Shown one piece after another: positions 7,824 through 16,289 of a DNA stretch of 64,000 nt (within the stretch, counting starts at the first letter, position 1; each line of letters starts with the position of its first letter). Made by a program: the position numbers and the translations under genes. Below the pieces are notes generated by a model, which was given only the letters and a program-made list of their open reading frames with translations, ran no database searches and was not told the origin of the DNA. Source of the DNA: Streptosporangium canum (GTDB lineage Bacteria; Actinomycetota; Actinomycetes; Streptosporangiales; Streptosporangiaceae); NCBI RefSeq assembly GCF_900113865.1, contig NZ_FOQY01000006.1, positions 1-64,000 on the forward strand. Direction: 5' to 3'.

Positions 7824-8714
7824 CTAGCGCAGCTTGGGGTCCAGGGCGTCGCGGACGACGTCGCCCAGGAGCAGGAAGCTGAGCACCGTCGCGGTGAGGA
7901 ACAGCGCCGGGAAGACGAGCAGGTGGGGGTATTCGGCGAAGTAGGCCTGGGCGACGTTGAGCTGCAGGCCCCAGGAGACCTCGGGATACTGCAGGCCGAC
8001 GCCCAGGTAGTCGAGGGTGGCCTCGCCGGCGATGACGTTGCCCACGTTGAGCATGGCCACCACGAAGACCGGCGCGATCGCGTTGGGCAGGATGTGCTTG
8101 AACATGATCCGCCGGTCACTCGCGCCGAGCATCCGGGCGGCGGCCACGAAGTCCATGTCGCGGACCGCGATCACCTGGGCGCGCATGAGACGGGTCATCG
8201 TGGTCCAGCCCAGCACGACCAGCACCAGGGTCATCGCCCAGACGCCGTGGTCGGGGAAGGCGATGAGGATCACGGTCGCGCCCAGGACGAACGGGATGCC
8301 GAAGAACACGTCGGTGAGGCGGGAGATGAACGCGTCCATCCAGCCGCCGTAGTAGCCGGCGAGCATGCCCAGCACGACCGAGATGAGCAGGGCGAAGGCC
8401 GTCACCGCGATGCCGATCAGCACGGAGGCGCGGGTGCCGTGCACGATCTGCGACCAGTATTCGCAGCCCTGGGTGTCGTAGCCGAAGACCGCGTCGCCGA
8501 TCGGGCCCTTCTTCGACATCCGCAGGTTGCAGCCCTCGTTCGGGCCGAACGAGGCGAACAGGCCGGGCAGCAGGGCCATCGCGGTGGCGACCACGAGGAT
8601 CGCGGCCGAGAACCAGAAGATCACCCGGTGGCGCAGCTCCAGCCAGGCGTCGTACCACAGGGACCCGGGCCGGCTCCGGACCGTCTCGGCATCCATGACC
8701 TGGGTCTCAACCAC
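7824..8714 (-). CDS. dppC: Oligopeptide/dipeptide ABC transporter permease (DppC type)
   Basis: This 296-residue inner-membrane permease has the usual six transmembrane segments: a first at about 30-50 (FWFSAAILVVATAMALLPG), a periplasmic loop with Cys (QGCEYWSQIVHGTR), then the BPD_transp_1 core. The EAA loop that contacts the ATPase is visible as AARMLGASDRRIMFKHILPN. It pairs with the DppB-type permease, whose 3' end it overlaps by 8 bases (8707-8714), so the two are translationally coupled. It imports peptides delivered by the upstream lipoprotein. No ATPase gene follows; the operon ends at the 7385 hairpin, so DppD/F-type subunits must be encoded elsewhere. Confidence 0.9.
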   Translation of the reverse strand: MVETQVMDAETVRSRPGSLWYDAWLELRHRVIFWFSAAILVVATAMALLPGLFASFGPNEGCNLRMSKKGPIGDAVFGYDTQGCEYWSQIVHGTRASVLIGIAVTAFALLISVVLGMLAGYYGGWMDAFISRLTDVFFGIPFVLGATVILIAFPDHGVWAMTLVLVVLGWTTMTRLMRAQVIAVRDMDFVAAARMLGASDRRIMFKHILPNAIAPVFVVAMLNVGNVIAGEATLDYLGVGLQYPEVSWGLQLNVAQAYFAEYPHLLVFPALFLTATVLSFLLLGDVVRDALDPKLR

Positions 8715-9630
8715 GGCGGATCCTCGGATCGAGCACGCCGTACAGGAGGTCGACGAGCAGGTTGACCAGGATGAAGATCATCACGAGCATGGTGACGATG
8801 CCCACGACGACGGGCCCCTCCTGGAGCTGGATGGACTGGAAGACCTGCTGGCCGATGCCCGGCAGGTTGAAGATGCCCTCGGTGACGACCGCGCCGGCCA
8901 TCAGGTTGCCGAAGTCCACGCCGAGGAAGGTGATCACCGGGATCAGCGAGTTGCGCAGCGCGTGCCTGCCGATCACCCGCCTGCGGCGCAGCCCCTTGGC
9001 GCGCGCCGTGCGGATGTAGTCGGCCCGCATGTTCTCGATCAGGCTGGTGCGGGTCAGCCGCGCCACGTAGGCGAGGCCGAAGGAGCCCAGCACCATGCCG
9101 GGCAGCAGGTAGCTGACCGGCCATCCCTCGTCCACGCCCGCGGTCGGGAACAGCGAGAGGTTCAGGCCCAGCGTGATCTGCGCGGTGTAGCCGACGACGA
9201 AGACCGGGACCGCGATGACGAAGGTGGTCCCGGCCAGCACCGCCGTGTCGGCGATCCCGCCCCGGCGCAGCCCCGCGATCACGCCGAGGCCGATGCCGAC
9301 CACGAGCTCGAAGATCCAGGCGGTGACGGCGAGCTGGGCGGTGACCGCCCAGCGCCCCTGGAGCAGCTCGCTGACCGGCTGCCCGGTGAAGGTCTCCCCC
9401 AGGTCGCCCTGGAAGGCGTTGAGCATGTAGAGGCCGTACTGGACGATCAGCGGGTCGTTGAGGTGGTAACGCTCCCGGAGCGTGTGCAGGACCTCGTCCG
9501 GCAGGGGCTTGTCCCCGGCCAGGGCCACGATCGGGTCACCCGGCAGGGCGAAGACCATCGCGTAGATCAGGAAGGTCGTGACGAAGAAGACCGGGACCGC
9601 CTGGAGCAGCCGGTGGAGCGCGTACCTCAC
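8707..9630 (-). CDS. dppB: Oligopeptide/dipeptide ABC transporter permease (DppB type)
   Basis: This 307-residue permease begins MRYALHRLLQAVPVFFVTTF, the standard N-terminal helix of DppB/OppB proteins. Next come the conserved GDPIVALAGDKPL region, a periplasmic segment, and five more membrane helices. The EAA-loop equivalent is TARAKGLRRRRVIGRHALRN (about 212-231). It lies between the binding-protein gene (80-base gap) and dppC (8-base overlap), in the usual gene order SBP-B-C. It forms the translocation pore with DppC. Confidence 0.92.
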   Translation of the reverse strand: MRYALHRLLQAVPVFFVTTFLIYAMVFALPGDPIVALAGDKPLPDEVLHTLRERYHLNDPLIVQYGLYMLNAFQGDLGETFTGQPVSELLQGRWAVTAQLAVTAWIFELVVGIGLGVIAGLRRGGIADTAVLAGTTFVIAVPVFVVGYTAQITLGLNLSLFPTAGVDEGWPVSYLLPGMVLGSFGLAYVARLTRTSLIENMRADYIRTARAKGLRRRRVIGRHALRNSLIPVITFLGVDFGNLMAGAVVTEGIFNLPGIGQQVFQSIQLQEGPVVVGIVTMLVMIFILVNLLVDLLYGVLDPRIRRG

Positions 9631-9710
9631 GTCCCCGCCCTACGGGGAGACGTCTTACGGGGAGACCCCGGAGCCGCGGGCTCCGGGGTCGTGGGTGCCT
9701 CGTGGATCAA

Positions 9711-11324
9711 CTACTTCACCGTGATCGTGTCGAGGTTCGTGCTGTAGGCGTCGAGCTGGACTCCGCTGATCTTGTCGGAGTATCCGGACTGGTCCTGCCA
9801 GTTCCACAGCGGGATCATCGGCATCTCGCTGAGCGCGAGGTCCTCGGCCTTCTGGTAGAGCGGGATGCTGGCCTCCATGCTGGCGGCCGAGTTGGCCTGG
9901 CTGAGCAGGTCGTCGAACTCCTTGCTCTCCCAGCCCATCCGGTTGCCCGCGCCCCACATCGGCTGCAGGTAGTTCTGCGGGCTCGGGTAGTCCATCACCC
10001 AGTTGTTGCGGTACGGCCCGTCCTGCTTGTGCGCGCGGAGCGTGGACAGGTAGTCGGCCGCCGGGATCTTGCGGAACTGGATGTCGGCGATCCCGAGGTT
10101 GTCCTTGAGCTGGTTGGCCACCGCGGTCATCCACTGCTCGTAGCTGGGGTCGGCGTTGGAGAAGTAGAGGTTCATCGTGCCGCTGAACCCGCCGGCCTTG
10201 TCGAACAGCGCCTTGGCCTTCGCCTTGTCGAAGACGCACGCCTCACCGCAGGCGTTCTCCCGGTAGCCCGGCACCAGCGGCGCCACCAGCGAGCCCATCG
10301 GCTTGAAGGCGCCGTTGAAGACGGCGTCCACGATCGCCTGCCGGTCGATGGCCATCGAGATGGCCTTGCGCAGGTCGGCGCTCTGGAAGCGCTTGTCGTA
10401 GACCGGGAGGCCGAGGTAGTCCATGGTCCCGCTCGGCGTGGTCACGAACCGGTCGCCGAGCAGCCGCTTGGCCTCCGAGGTGCTCGCCGGGGGGATCGTC
10501 TGGATCAGGTCCACCTTGCCGGCTCGCAGGTCCACGTAGGCGGTGTCGCGGCTCTCGTAGATCTTGAAGTTGACCGAGGCGGACTTGGCGGGCCGGGGCC
10601 CGGCGTAGCCGTCGAACTTCTTCACCTTGATCTGCCGGTTGCGCGCCCACTCGCCGTCCAGGGCGAAGGGGCCGTTGCCGATCGGCTTGACGTCGTAGGC
10701 CTTGAGGTCGGCGAAGGCGGCCTTCGGCATCGGGGCGAACCCGGTGTAGGCCAGCGTGATCGGGAACTGGCTGAACGGCGCGGTCAGCGTCACCTCAAGG
10801 GTGGTGGCGTCCACGACCTTCAGCCCGCTCAGTTTGTCGGTGGTGGGCTTGGGCGCCTCCTCCGAGCCCTCGGGGGCCTCGGGGTTCAGCTTGTCGTAGC
10901 CCTCGACGTTCTCGAAGTAGTAGTTGTTGGTCCACGCGTTGGGACCGTAGGCCGCGGCGTTCCACGCGTCGGCGAAGCTCTCGGCGGTCACCGGCTCACC
11001 GTTGTGGAACTTCTGCCCGGCCTTGAGCTTGATCGTCCAGACCTTCTGATCATCGCTGGTCACCGACTCGGCGGCCCGCATCTGCGGCTGCCCCTTGGAG
11101 TCGATGAACACCGGCAGGTCGAACAGCGCCTGCAGCACGGTGATCGAATAGCTGCTGGAGGTGTTGCCGGGAGTCAGGTGGTCCGGCTCCGTCAGCCCTA
11201 CGGAGAACTCCTTCGCGCCCTGCTGCCCGCCGGCACTCGGCGCCGGGGATCCACCGCACGCGTTCACGGCGAGCATCGTCGCCAGGAGGACGGCAGAGCC
11301 TCGTGTCCTCGTCCAGACCGTCAC
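9711..11324 (-). CDS. Peptide ABC transporter substrate-binding lipoprotein
   Basis: The start is a GTG at 11324 preceded by GGGAGGAA, which gives a 537-residue protein with a textbook lipoprotein signal: basic start, hydrophobic GSAVLLATMLA, and lipobox LAVNAC with the modified Cys at residue 23, followed by a Ser/Gly/Ala linker. The mature part is an SBP_bac_5 domain: WTIKLKAGQKFHNGEPVTA and an RKAISMAIDRQAIVDAV segment typical of the DppA/OppA class. It captures peptides or related ligands at the outer face of the membrane for the downstream DppB/DppC permeases. An in-frame ATG at 11555 lies inside the divergent regulator region and is rejected. Confidence 0.92.
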   Translation of the reverse strand: MTVWTRTRGSAVLLATMLAVNACGGSPAPSAGGQQGAKEFSVGLTEPDHLTPGNTSSSYSITVLQALFDLPVFIDSKGQPQMRAAESVTSDDQKVWTIKLKAGQKFHNGEPVTAESFADAWNAAAYGPNAWTNNYYFENVEGYDKLNPEAPEGSEEAPKPTTDKLSGLKVVDATTLEVTLTAPFSQFPITLAYTGFAPMPKAAFADLKAYDVKPIGNGPFALDGEWARNRQIKVKKFDGYAGPRPAKSASVNFKIYESRDTAYVDLRAGKVDLIQTIPPASTSEAKRLLGDRFVTTPSGTMDYLGLPVYDKRFQSADLRKAISMAIDRQAIVDAVFNGAFKPMGSLVAPLVPGYRENACGEACVFDKAKAKALFDKAGGFSGTMNLYFSNADPSYEQWMTAVANQLKDNLGIADIQFRKIPAADYLSTLRAHKQDGPYRNNWVMDYPSPQNYLQPMWGAGNRMGWESKEFDDLLSQANSAASMEASIPLYQKAEDLALSEMPMIPLWNWQDQSGYSDKISGVQLDAYSTNLDTITVK

Positions 11325-11442
11325 TGTTCCTCCCAGGGGGTATTCCGGGAGAGGGTAAAGACGCTTACAAGGCGAGACATCGGATAATTTACGTATTCCT
11401 TCCCCACGGTAACTTGGGGCACTCTGTGCACGGAGGAGACCC

Positions 11443-12420
11443 ATGGACCAGATCACCCTGAGCCCGCGCCACCTCCATGCGTTCACCGAGGTGGGTTTCC
11501 AGGTCGCCGGGCGCAGTGGCGCATCCGGCGCGATGCGCGCCCTGCGCGAGGTCATCGCACTGGAGGCCTACGAGTTCGTCGCCTACGACCCGGCGACGGG
11601 GCGGCACCGCAGCCTGGTCTCCGACGGCTACGCGCGGGTGGACGGCGACGCCGCCGAGGAGTACGTCCGGCTCGACTCCTACCGCCAGGCCATGGATTCC
11701 CGGATTCCGCTGGTCATGGGCGCCCCGGGCACCGAGCGCTACTTCCGGCGCCATCTGGAGCCGTACGGCTGGCGTGCCGGGCTGACCACTCCCCTGTTCC
11801 TGTCCGAGGGCCGCTACACCGGCCTGCTCCATCTGAACGCCCGCGACCCCGGAGCCTTCTCCGCCGAGACCAGCACGCTGATCAGCGCCGTCTCCCCCAC
11901 CCTGGCGCACGTCACCGACCTGAGCCGCTGCGTGATCGATCCCGTCGGGCTGCCGCCGGGCTTCCACGCGGCGGCCTTCGACCGGGGCGGCACCCGCAGG
12001 GACGTCACCGACACCCCGGCCTCGGCGGCCGTCGCGGCCGAGCCGGCGATGGCCGAGCTGGCACGGGAGTTCATCGACTCCCGCGAGCTCAACCGGCGCG
12101 GGCTCTGGCTCGACGGGACGGGGCAGTGGCGGGAGGTCCGGCTGCTGCGCGCCGGTGTCGGGCCGCACGGCGCCATCCAGGGCGCGGTGATCGCCGAGCG
12201 CCCGTGTGCCCTGCCGTACGAGCTGACCGGCCGGGAGGTCGAGGTGATCACCCGGGTCGCCCTCGGCGACTCCAACCCGCAGATCGCCGCGGCCCTGGTG
12301 CTGAGCGTCCGCACGGTCACCACCCACCTGGAGCACATCTTCGCCAAGCTCGGCTGCGAGAGCCGGACCCGGCTCACCACCAAGGCCCTCGCCGAGGGCC
12401 TGTGCCGACTTCTCACCTGA
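11443..12420 (+). CDS. LuxR-family regulator with N-terminal sensory domain
   Basis: The 325-residue protein has an N-terminal GAF-like sensory half (about 20-170) and a C-terminal LuxR helix-turn-helix: LTGREVEVITRVALGD through NPQIAAALVLSVRTVTTHLEH and the closing FAKLGCESRTRL (about 262-320). CGGAGGAG 7 bases upstream supports the ATG at 11443. It is divergent from the peptide-binding lipoprotein across 118 bases, the classical position for a local regulator of the transporter, although no operator could be named. Its stop overlaps by 8 bases the stop of the convergent RsbW-like gene. Confidence 0.88.
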   Translation: MDQITLSPRHLHAFTEVGFQVAGRSGASGAMRALREVIALEAYEFVAYDPATGRHRSLVSDGYARVDGDAAEEYVRLDSYRQAMDSRIPLVMGAPGTERYFRRHLEPYGWRAGLTTPLFLSEGRYTGLLHLNARDPGAFSAETSTLISAVSPTLAHVTDLSRCVIDPVGLPPGFHAAAFDRGGTRRDVTDTPASAAVAAEPAMAELAREFIDSRELNRRGLWLDGTGQWREVRLLRAGVGPHGAIQGAVIAERPCALPYELTGREVEVITRVALGDSNPQIAAALVLSVRTVTTHLEHIFAKLGCESRTRLTTKALAEGLCRLLT

Positions 12421-12853
12421 CGCCGGCCAGCCTGCTCTTCGGCGCCCCGGCCAGTTCCAGCACGAGCTCGAACCAGACCTTGTTGGCACCCGCCTCCCGG
12501 ACCAGGCCCCAGCGGTGCGCCAGAGCCTCCAGCAGGGGCAGGCCGCGGCCCCCTGTGGCGTCCGCCGGGGCGTGACACACGCAGGGGGCGCTCGACGATC
12601 CCGCGTCCTGGACGCAGACCCGCACGGCCTCCGAGGAGTAGGCGACCGTGACGGTGAACACCCCGCCGTCCCCCGACCGGGAGTGGACCACCGCGTTGGT
12701 GGCGATCTCGCTGGTCAGCAGTACGCAGTCGTCGTGGAGGGGATGGTCGCGGCCCAGGGTCATCGAGATCAGCCGGCGGGCCCGCACCACCTGGTCGGGG
12801 GAGCCCGCCAGGCGGAGAACCCATTCGCTGCCTTCATACTCCGACGAGTCCAT
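12413..12853 (-). CDS. RsbW-like ATP-binding protein (HATPase_c, anti-sigma kinase type)
   Basis: This 146-residue single-domain GHKL ATPase has the N-box LTSEIATNAVVHS (about 46-58), the G1-like QDAG and a G2 box TGGRGLPLLEALAHRWG (about 100-116). Such stand-alone proteins are abundant in actinomycetes and act as anti-sigma or regulatory Ser/Thr kinases. Its partner sigma or STAS protein is not adjacent here. It is convergent with the LuxR gene and the next gene downstream, with no evident operon partner. Confidence 0.85.
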   Translation of the reverse strand: MDSSEYEGSEWVLRLAGSPDQVVRARRLISMTLGRDHPLHDDCVLLTSEIATNAVVHSRSGDGGVFTVTVAYSSEAVRVCVQDAGSSSAPCVCHAPADATGGRGLPLLEALAHRWGLVREAGANKVWFELVLELAGAPKSRLAGVR

Positions 12854-13018
12854 CCGGCCCCTCCGATGCTGTTCGCGCCTATGGGAAGACGCGGAGCTCA
12901 GGAAGGTAGATGTCTCGGAAAAGTACGAATGAGATCACTTACCGGATAGACAGGTGGGGCTTGCCAGACGGGCCTCCGCCTGCGTGCCCGCACCTGCCGC
13001 CACGTGCGGTCGCATCCG

Positions 13019-13831
13019 TCACAGCCGGTGCCAGCGCGCCTGGAAGAAACAGTAGGCGGCGAACAGCAGCAGGCCGATCGCGATGACCCCGAGGAGCCAC
13101 GGGCCGGCGGGGGTGTCGGCCAGCGCGCGCAGCGTCGAGTCGACGCCCTTGGCCTTGTCGGGGTCGTAGGTGATCGCGGCCTGGATGACGAAGACCCCGG
13201 CGACCGCGGCGATCACGCCACGGGAGAGGTAACCGGCCATGCCGAGCTTCTCGGCGAGCTCGCGCGCCTTCGGCGGCATCTCACCGGTGCGCAGGTCCTC
13301 CAGGAACTTCTTCTTCCACCCCTTGTGGATCCAGTAGGCGCCCAGGGCGATCAGGCCCAGCCCGATCAGGCCCACGATGACCTGCCCGCCGGGCAGGTCC
13401 ATCACCTTGGCGGTGAGGTCCTTGGAGCTCTTGTCGGTCGAGCTGCCCGCGTCGCCCCGCAGCAGCAGGCTGAGCAGCGTCGCGACGATCAGCCCGTAGA
13501 CCACCGTGTGCGCCGCCGCCTCGATCCGCTTCTTGGCCTCGCCGCGGCCGATGATCGCCTCCGAGAGCTGCCAGAGGGTCAGGGCGACGAAGCCGACGAC
13601 CATCAGCCAGAGCAGCACCGTGCCGAAGGGCTGCTCGGCCACCATCTCGACCGCGCCGGTCTTGTCGGCCTCCTTGCCTCCGCTCCCGCCGCCGAAGGCG
13701 ATCTGCAGGGCCAGGAAACCGATGAGCCCGTAGAGGACGCCCCGGCAGGCCAGGCCGAGCCGGGCCAGCCTGTCCAGCGTCTGACTGTTCGCCGCTCTGC
13801 GCGCGGCGCCTTCCACCTGAGCGCTTTTCAT
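13019..13831 (-). CDS. DUF1206 membrane protein
   Basis: The protein is about 270 residues with six predicted membrane helices in three two-helix repeats: LARLGLACRGVLYGLIGFLA, then HTVVYGLIVATLLSLLL, and then AGYLSRGVIAAVAGVFVIQA. The repeated R-G-x-x-Y/I-G signature at the start of each unit is typical of DUF1206. The ATG at 13831 is preferred to the GTG two codons upstream. Function is unknown. It lies 53 bases upstream of ppx on the same strand in the minus orientation, downstream in transcription order, so it may share the ppx transcript. Confidence 0.85.
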   Translation of the reverse strand: MKSAQVEGAARRAANSQTLDRLARLGLACRGVLYGLIGFLALQIAFGGGSGGKEADKTGAVEMVAEQPFGTVLLWLMVVGFVALTLWQLSEAIIGRGEAKKRIEAAAHTVVYGLIVATLLSLLLRGDAGSSTDKSSKDLTAKVMDLPGGQVIVGLIGLGLIALGAYWIHKGWKKKFLEDLRTGEMPPKARELAEKLGMAGYLSRGVIAAVAGVFVIQAAITYDPDKAKGVDSTLRALADTPAGPWLLGVIAIGLLLFAAYCFFQARWHRL

Positions 13832-13884
13832 AACCACGCGCTCTTACCTGTCAAAGGGCAGGCAAACGTAAAGGGGAGGCAAAC

Positions 13885-14817
13885 CTAGCTTTCCGGCATG
13901 GCGTCCAGCCGCCGCAGGATGACCCCCTCGCGTAGCGCCCACGGGCACACCTCCAGCTCCCCCACCCCGAACAGGTCCATCGTGGCGTCCGCGACGATCG
14001 CCCCGGCCGGCAGCTGCGGCGCCCGCCCGTCCGACACTCCGGGCAGCTCCGCCCGCTCCCCCGCCTCCATCTTGACCAGCCGCTCCGTCCACTCGGTCAG
14101 ATCGGCGTGCCTGAGCACCCGGCGGATGTTCGGGCCCTCGTGCGAGGGCGCGGCCCCGGCGATCCTCGCCAGCTGCCTGAACGTCTTGGACGTGGCCACC
14201 GCGTGGGTGGCCCGGCCGTACCGTGCCACCTCGCCCACCGTACGGGCGATCTCCGCGCGCACGTGCCTGCGCAGGGCGCGCACCTCGTCGGCCGGGGGCG
14301 GATCGGCGGTGAACCAGTCACGGGTGAGCCGCCCGGCCCCCAGCGGCAGCGACACCGCCACGTCCGGCTGCTCGTCGATCCCCGAGGCGATCTCCAGCGA
14401 CCCGCCGCCGATGTCCAGCACCAGCAGCCGTCCCGACGACCACCCGAACCACCTCCGCACGGCCAGGAACGTCAGCCTCGCCTCGTCCTGGCCGGACAGC
14501 ACCTCGATGTCCGCCCCGGCGCCTGCCTTGATCCGGCCGAGCACCTCCTCGCCGTTGACCGCCTCCCTGACCGCGGAGGTCGCGAAGGCCATGAGGTCCT
14601 CGACCCCCTTGTCCTCGGCGAGCCGCAGGGCCTTCTCGACGAACTCCCGCAACCGCGTGGCCCCCTGCTCGGAGAGCCGGTTCCCCTCCTCCATGTGCTC
14701 GGAGAGCCTCAACTCCTCTTTGTGGGAGTAGGCGGGCAGCGGCCGAGCCCCCCGGTGGGCGTCCATCACCAGCAGATGCACCGTATTAGAACCAATGTCG
14801 AGAACACCCAGTCGCAT
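13885..14817 (-). CDS. ppx: Ppx/GppA-family phosphatase
   Basis: This 310-residue member of the ASKHA superfamily hydrolyses polyphosphate and/or pppGpp, linking it to phosphate storage and the stringent response. The two nucleotide-binding signatures are visible: [14 protein letters not shown] at the N-terminus and [14 protein letters not shown] at about 130-143. The length matches the short actinobacterial Ppx proteins that lack the C-terminal HD domain. The DUF1206 gene follows on the same strand after 53 bases. Confidence 0.88.
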   Translation of the reverse strand: MRLGVLDIGSNTVHLLVMDAHRGARPLPAYSHKEELRLSEHMEEGNRLSEQGATRLREFVEKALRLAEDKGVEDLMAFATSAVREAVNGEEVLGRIKAGAGADIEVLSGQDEARLTFLAVRRWFGWSSGRLLVLDIGGGSLEIASGIDEQPDVAVSLPLGAGRLTRDWFTADPPPADEVRALRRHVRAEIARTVGEVARYGRATHAVATSKTFRQLARIAGAAPSHEGPNIRRVLRHADLTEWTERLVKMEAGERAELPGVSDGRAPQLPAGAIVADATMDLFGVGELEVCPWALREGVILRRLDAMPES

Positions 14818-14989
14818 GGGTCGAAGTTACTACCGTTCCCGCCACCCGATGCCCGCCGTCCGCCCGGCATCGCGTCTGCCGTGACCTGTCGGCACAAGAG
14901 GCCGCCCGCAGCGCGAGAACCGGCCCGGGGGGCATACGCCAAACACCGCATGGGTACAGAACATCCGAAAAAGGAAAAAAGGGGTGAAT

Positions 14990-16141
14990 ATGAACAAACC
15001 TCGCGGGCCGACCATCGGGCTCCTGGGCTCGTACGGCGGCCGCAACGTAGGGGACGAGGCCATCCTCACCAGCATCCTCAGCAGCATCCGGAAAGGACGC
15101 CCGGATGCCACGACGGTGGTGTTCTCCCGGTCCCCCGAGCACACCCGCATCCACCACGAAGGCGTCGACGTGGTCGGATGGGAGGGGGTCAGCCGCGAGC
15201 CGGCCTCACAGATCGTGGGCCGGCTGGACATGCTGGTCCTCGGCGGAGGCGGCATCCTCTATGACACCGAGGCCCGCCGCTACCTGAGGCTGGTCCGGCT
15301 CGCCCAGGAGCAGAACGTCCCGGTCTTCACCTACGCGCTGGGCGCCGGGCCGCTCACCGACCGCCTGGACTGCATGATGGTGCGGGAGACGCTCACGGCC
15401 GCCACCACGATCACCGTCCGCGACGAGGAGTCCAGGCTGGTGCTGGAGGAGACCGGGGTGATGAGCACGATCACGGTCACCGCCGATCCGGCGCTCCTGC
15501 TCGAACAGGAGGAGTTCGGCCATGACCTGCTCCGCGCCGAGGGGGTGCCGGAGGGGGAGCTGCTGGTCGGCATGAGCGTGCGCGAACCCGGCCGCGCCGC
15601 CGAACACCTGGACTCACAGGGCTACCACGAACTGCTCGCGCACGTCGGGGACTTCCTGGTCCGCCGGCTCGACGCCTACGTCGTCTTCGTCCCCATGGAA
15701 CGTGACGACATCCGGCACTCGCACGCGGTGCTGTCCCATATGAGCGCCGCCGACCGCTGCCGCGTGCTGCACGGCAACTACCGGCCCCGGCAGATCCTCG
15801 GCCTGGTACGGCACCTGGACCTCGTGGTCGGCATGCGGCTGCACTTCCTGATCTTCGCCGCGCTGCAGGGCGTGCCGCTGCTGCCGCTGCCCTACGCCGG
15901 CAAGGTCTTCGACTTCGCCCAGCAACTGGGGGCGCCCGCCCTCAGCGGGGTCGTCAGGGAGGCCGCGGGTCCGCTGCTGGCGGAGGTCGACCGGGTATGG
16001 GACGAACGGCCCGCGCACACCGAGCGGATCAACGCCCGCACCCCGGCCCTGCGCGCCCGCGCCGCCGCGACGGCGGAGCACTTCCTGTCCCAGCTCGAAC
16101 TCATCTCACCGCGCACCACCGTCTGGGGTCCGGCCGCGTAG
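14990..16141 (+). CDS. Polysaccharide pyruvyl transferase family protein
   Basis: The protein is about 383 residues. The ATG at 14990 has AAGGGG 5 bases upstream. It opens with IGLLGSYGGRNVGDEAI, the hallmark of the CsaB-like pyruvyl transferase superfamily, then DMLVLGGGGILYD, and a C-terminal NYRPRQILGLVRHLDLVVGM with the downstream RLHFLIFAALQGVPLLPLPY motif. Family members transfer pyruvate ketals onto cell-surface polysaccharides, though many homologues are uncharacterised. It stands alone, with no glycan operon near, so its acceptor is unknown. Confidence 0.85.
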   Translation: MNKPRGPTIGLLGSYGGRNVGDEAILTSILSSIRKGRPDATTVVFSRSPEHTRIHHEGVDVVGWEGVSREPASQIVGRLDMLVLGGGGILYDTEARRYLRLVRLAQEQNVPVFTYALGAGPLTDRLDCMMVRETLTAATTITVRDEESRLVLEETGVMSTITVTADPALLLEQEEFGHDLLRAEGVPEGELLVGMSVREPGRAAEHLDSQGYHELLAHVGDFLVRRLDAYVVFVPMERDDIRHSHAVLSHMSAADRCRVLHGNYRPRQILGLVRHLDLVVGMRLHFLIFAALQGVPLLPLPYAGKVFDFAQQLGAPALSGVVREAAGPLLAEVDRVWDERPAHTERINARTPALRARAAATAEHFLSQLELISPRTTVWGPAA

Positions 16142-16210
16142 GCCGCGCGGACATCCGTCCGGAGCCCGGCCGCGCAGGCCGCACCCACCCGTCCGGAGCC
16201 CGGCCACGCG
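16129..16210 (+). repeat. Short imperfect direct repeats between two genes
   Basis: A 19-base unit beginning GTCCGGAGCCCGGCC occurs at 16157-16175 and 16191-16209 with one mismatch, and a shorter related CCGGCCGCG copy overlaps the end of the preceding gene at 16129. The segment could also fold into GC-rich hairpins that end transcription of the pyruvyl transferase gene. Confidence 0.6.
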
Positions 16211-16289
16211 GGGAGCCCGGAGCGGAGCCCACCGGGTCCGGGACCGCGCGGACGGGGTCCCGGACCGAACGAAGCGGGAAGCACCAGGG

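Noticed and set aside
11325..11555. Longer start for the peptide-binding lipoprotein
   Set aside because: The added 77 residues precede the signal peptide and would bury the lipobox; the GTG at 11324 has a good ribosome site.
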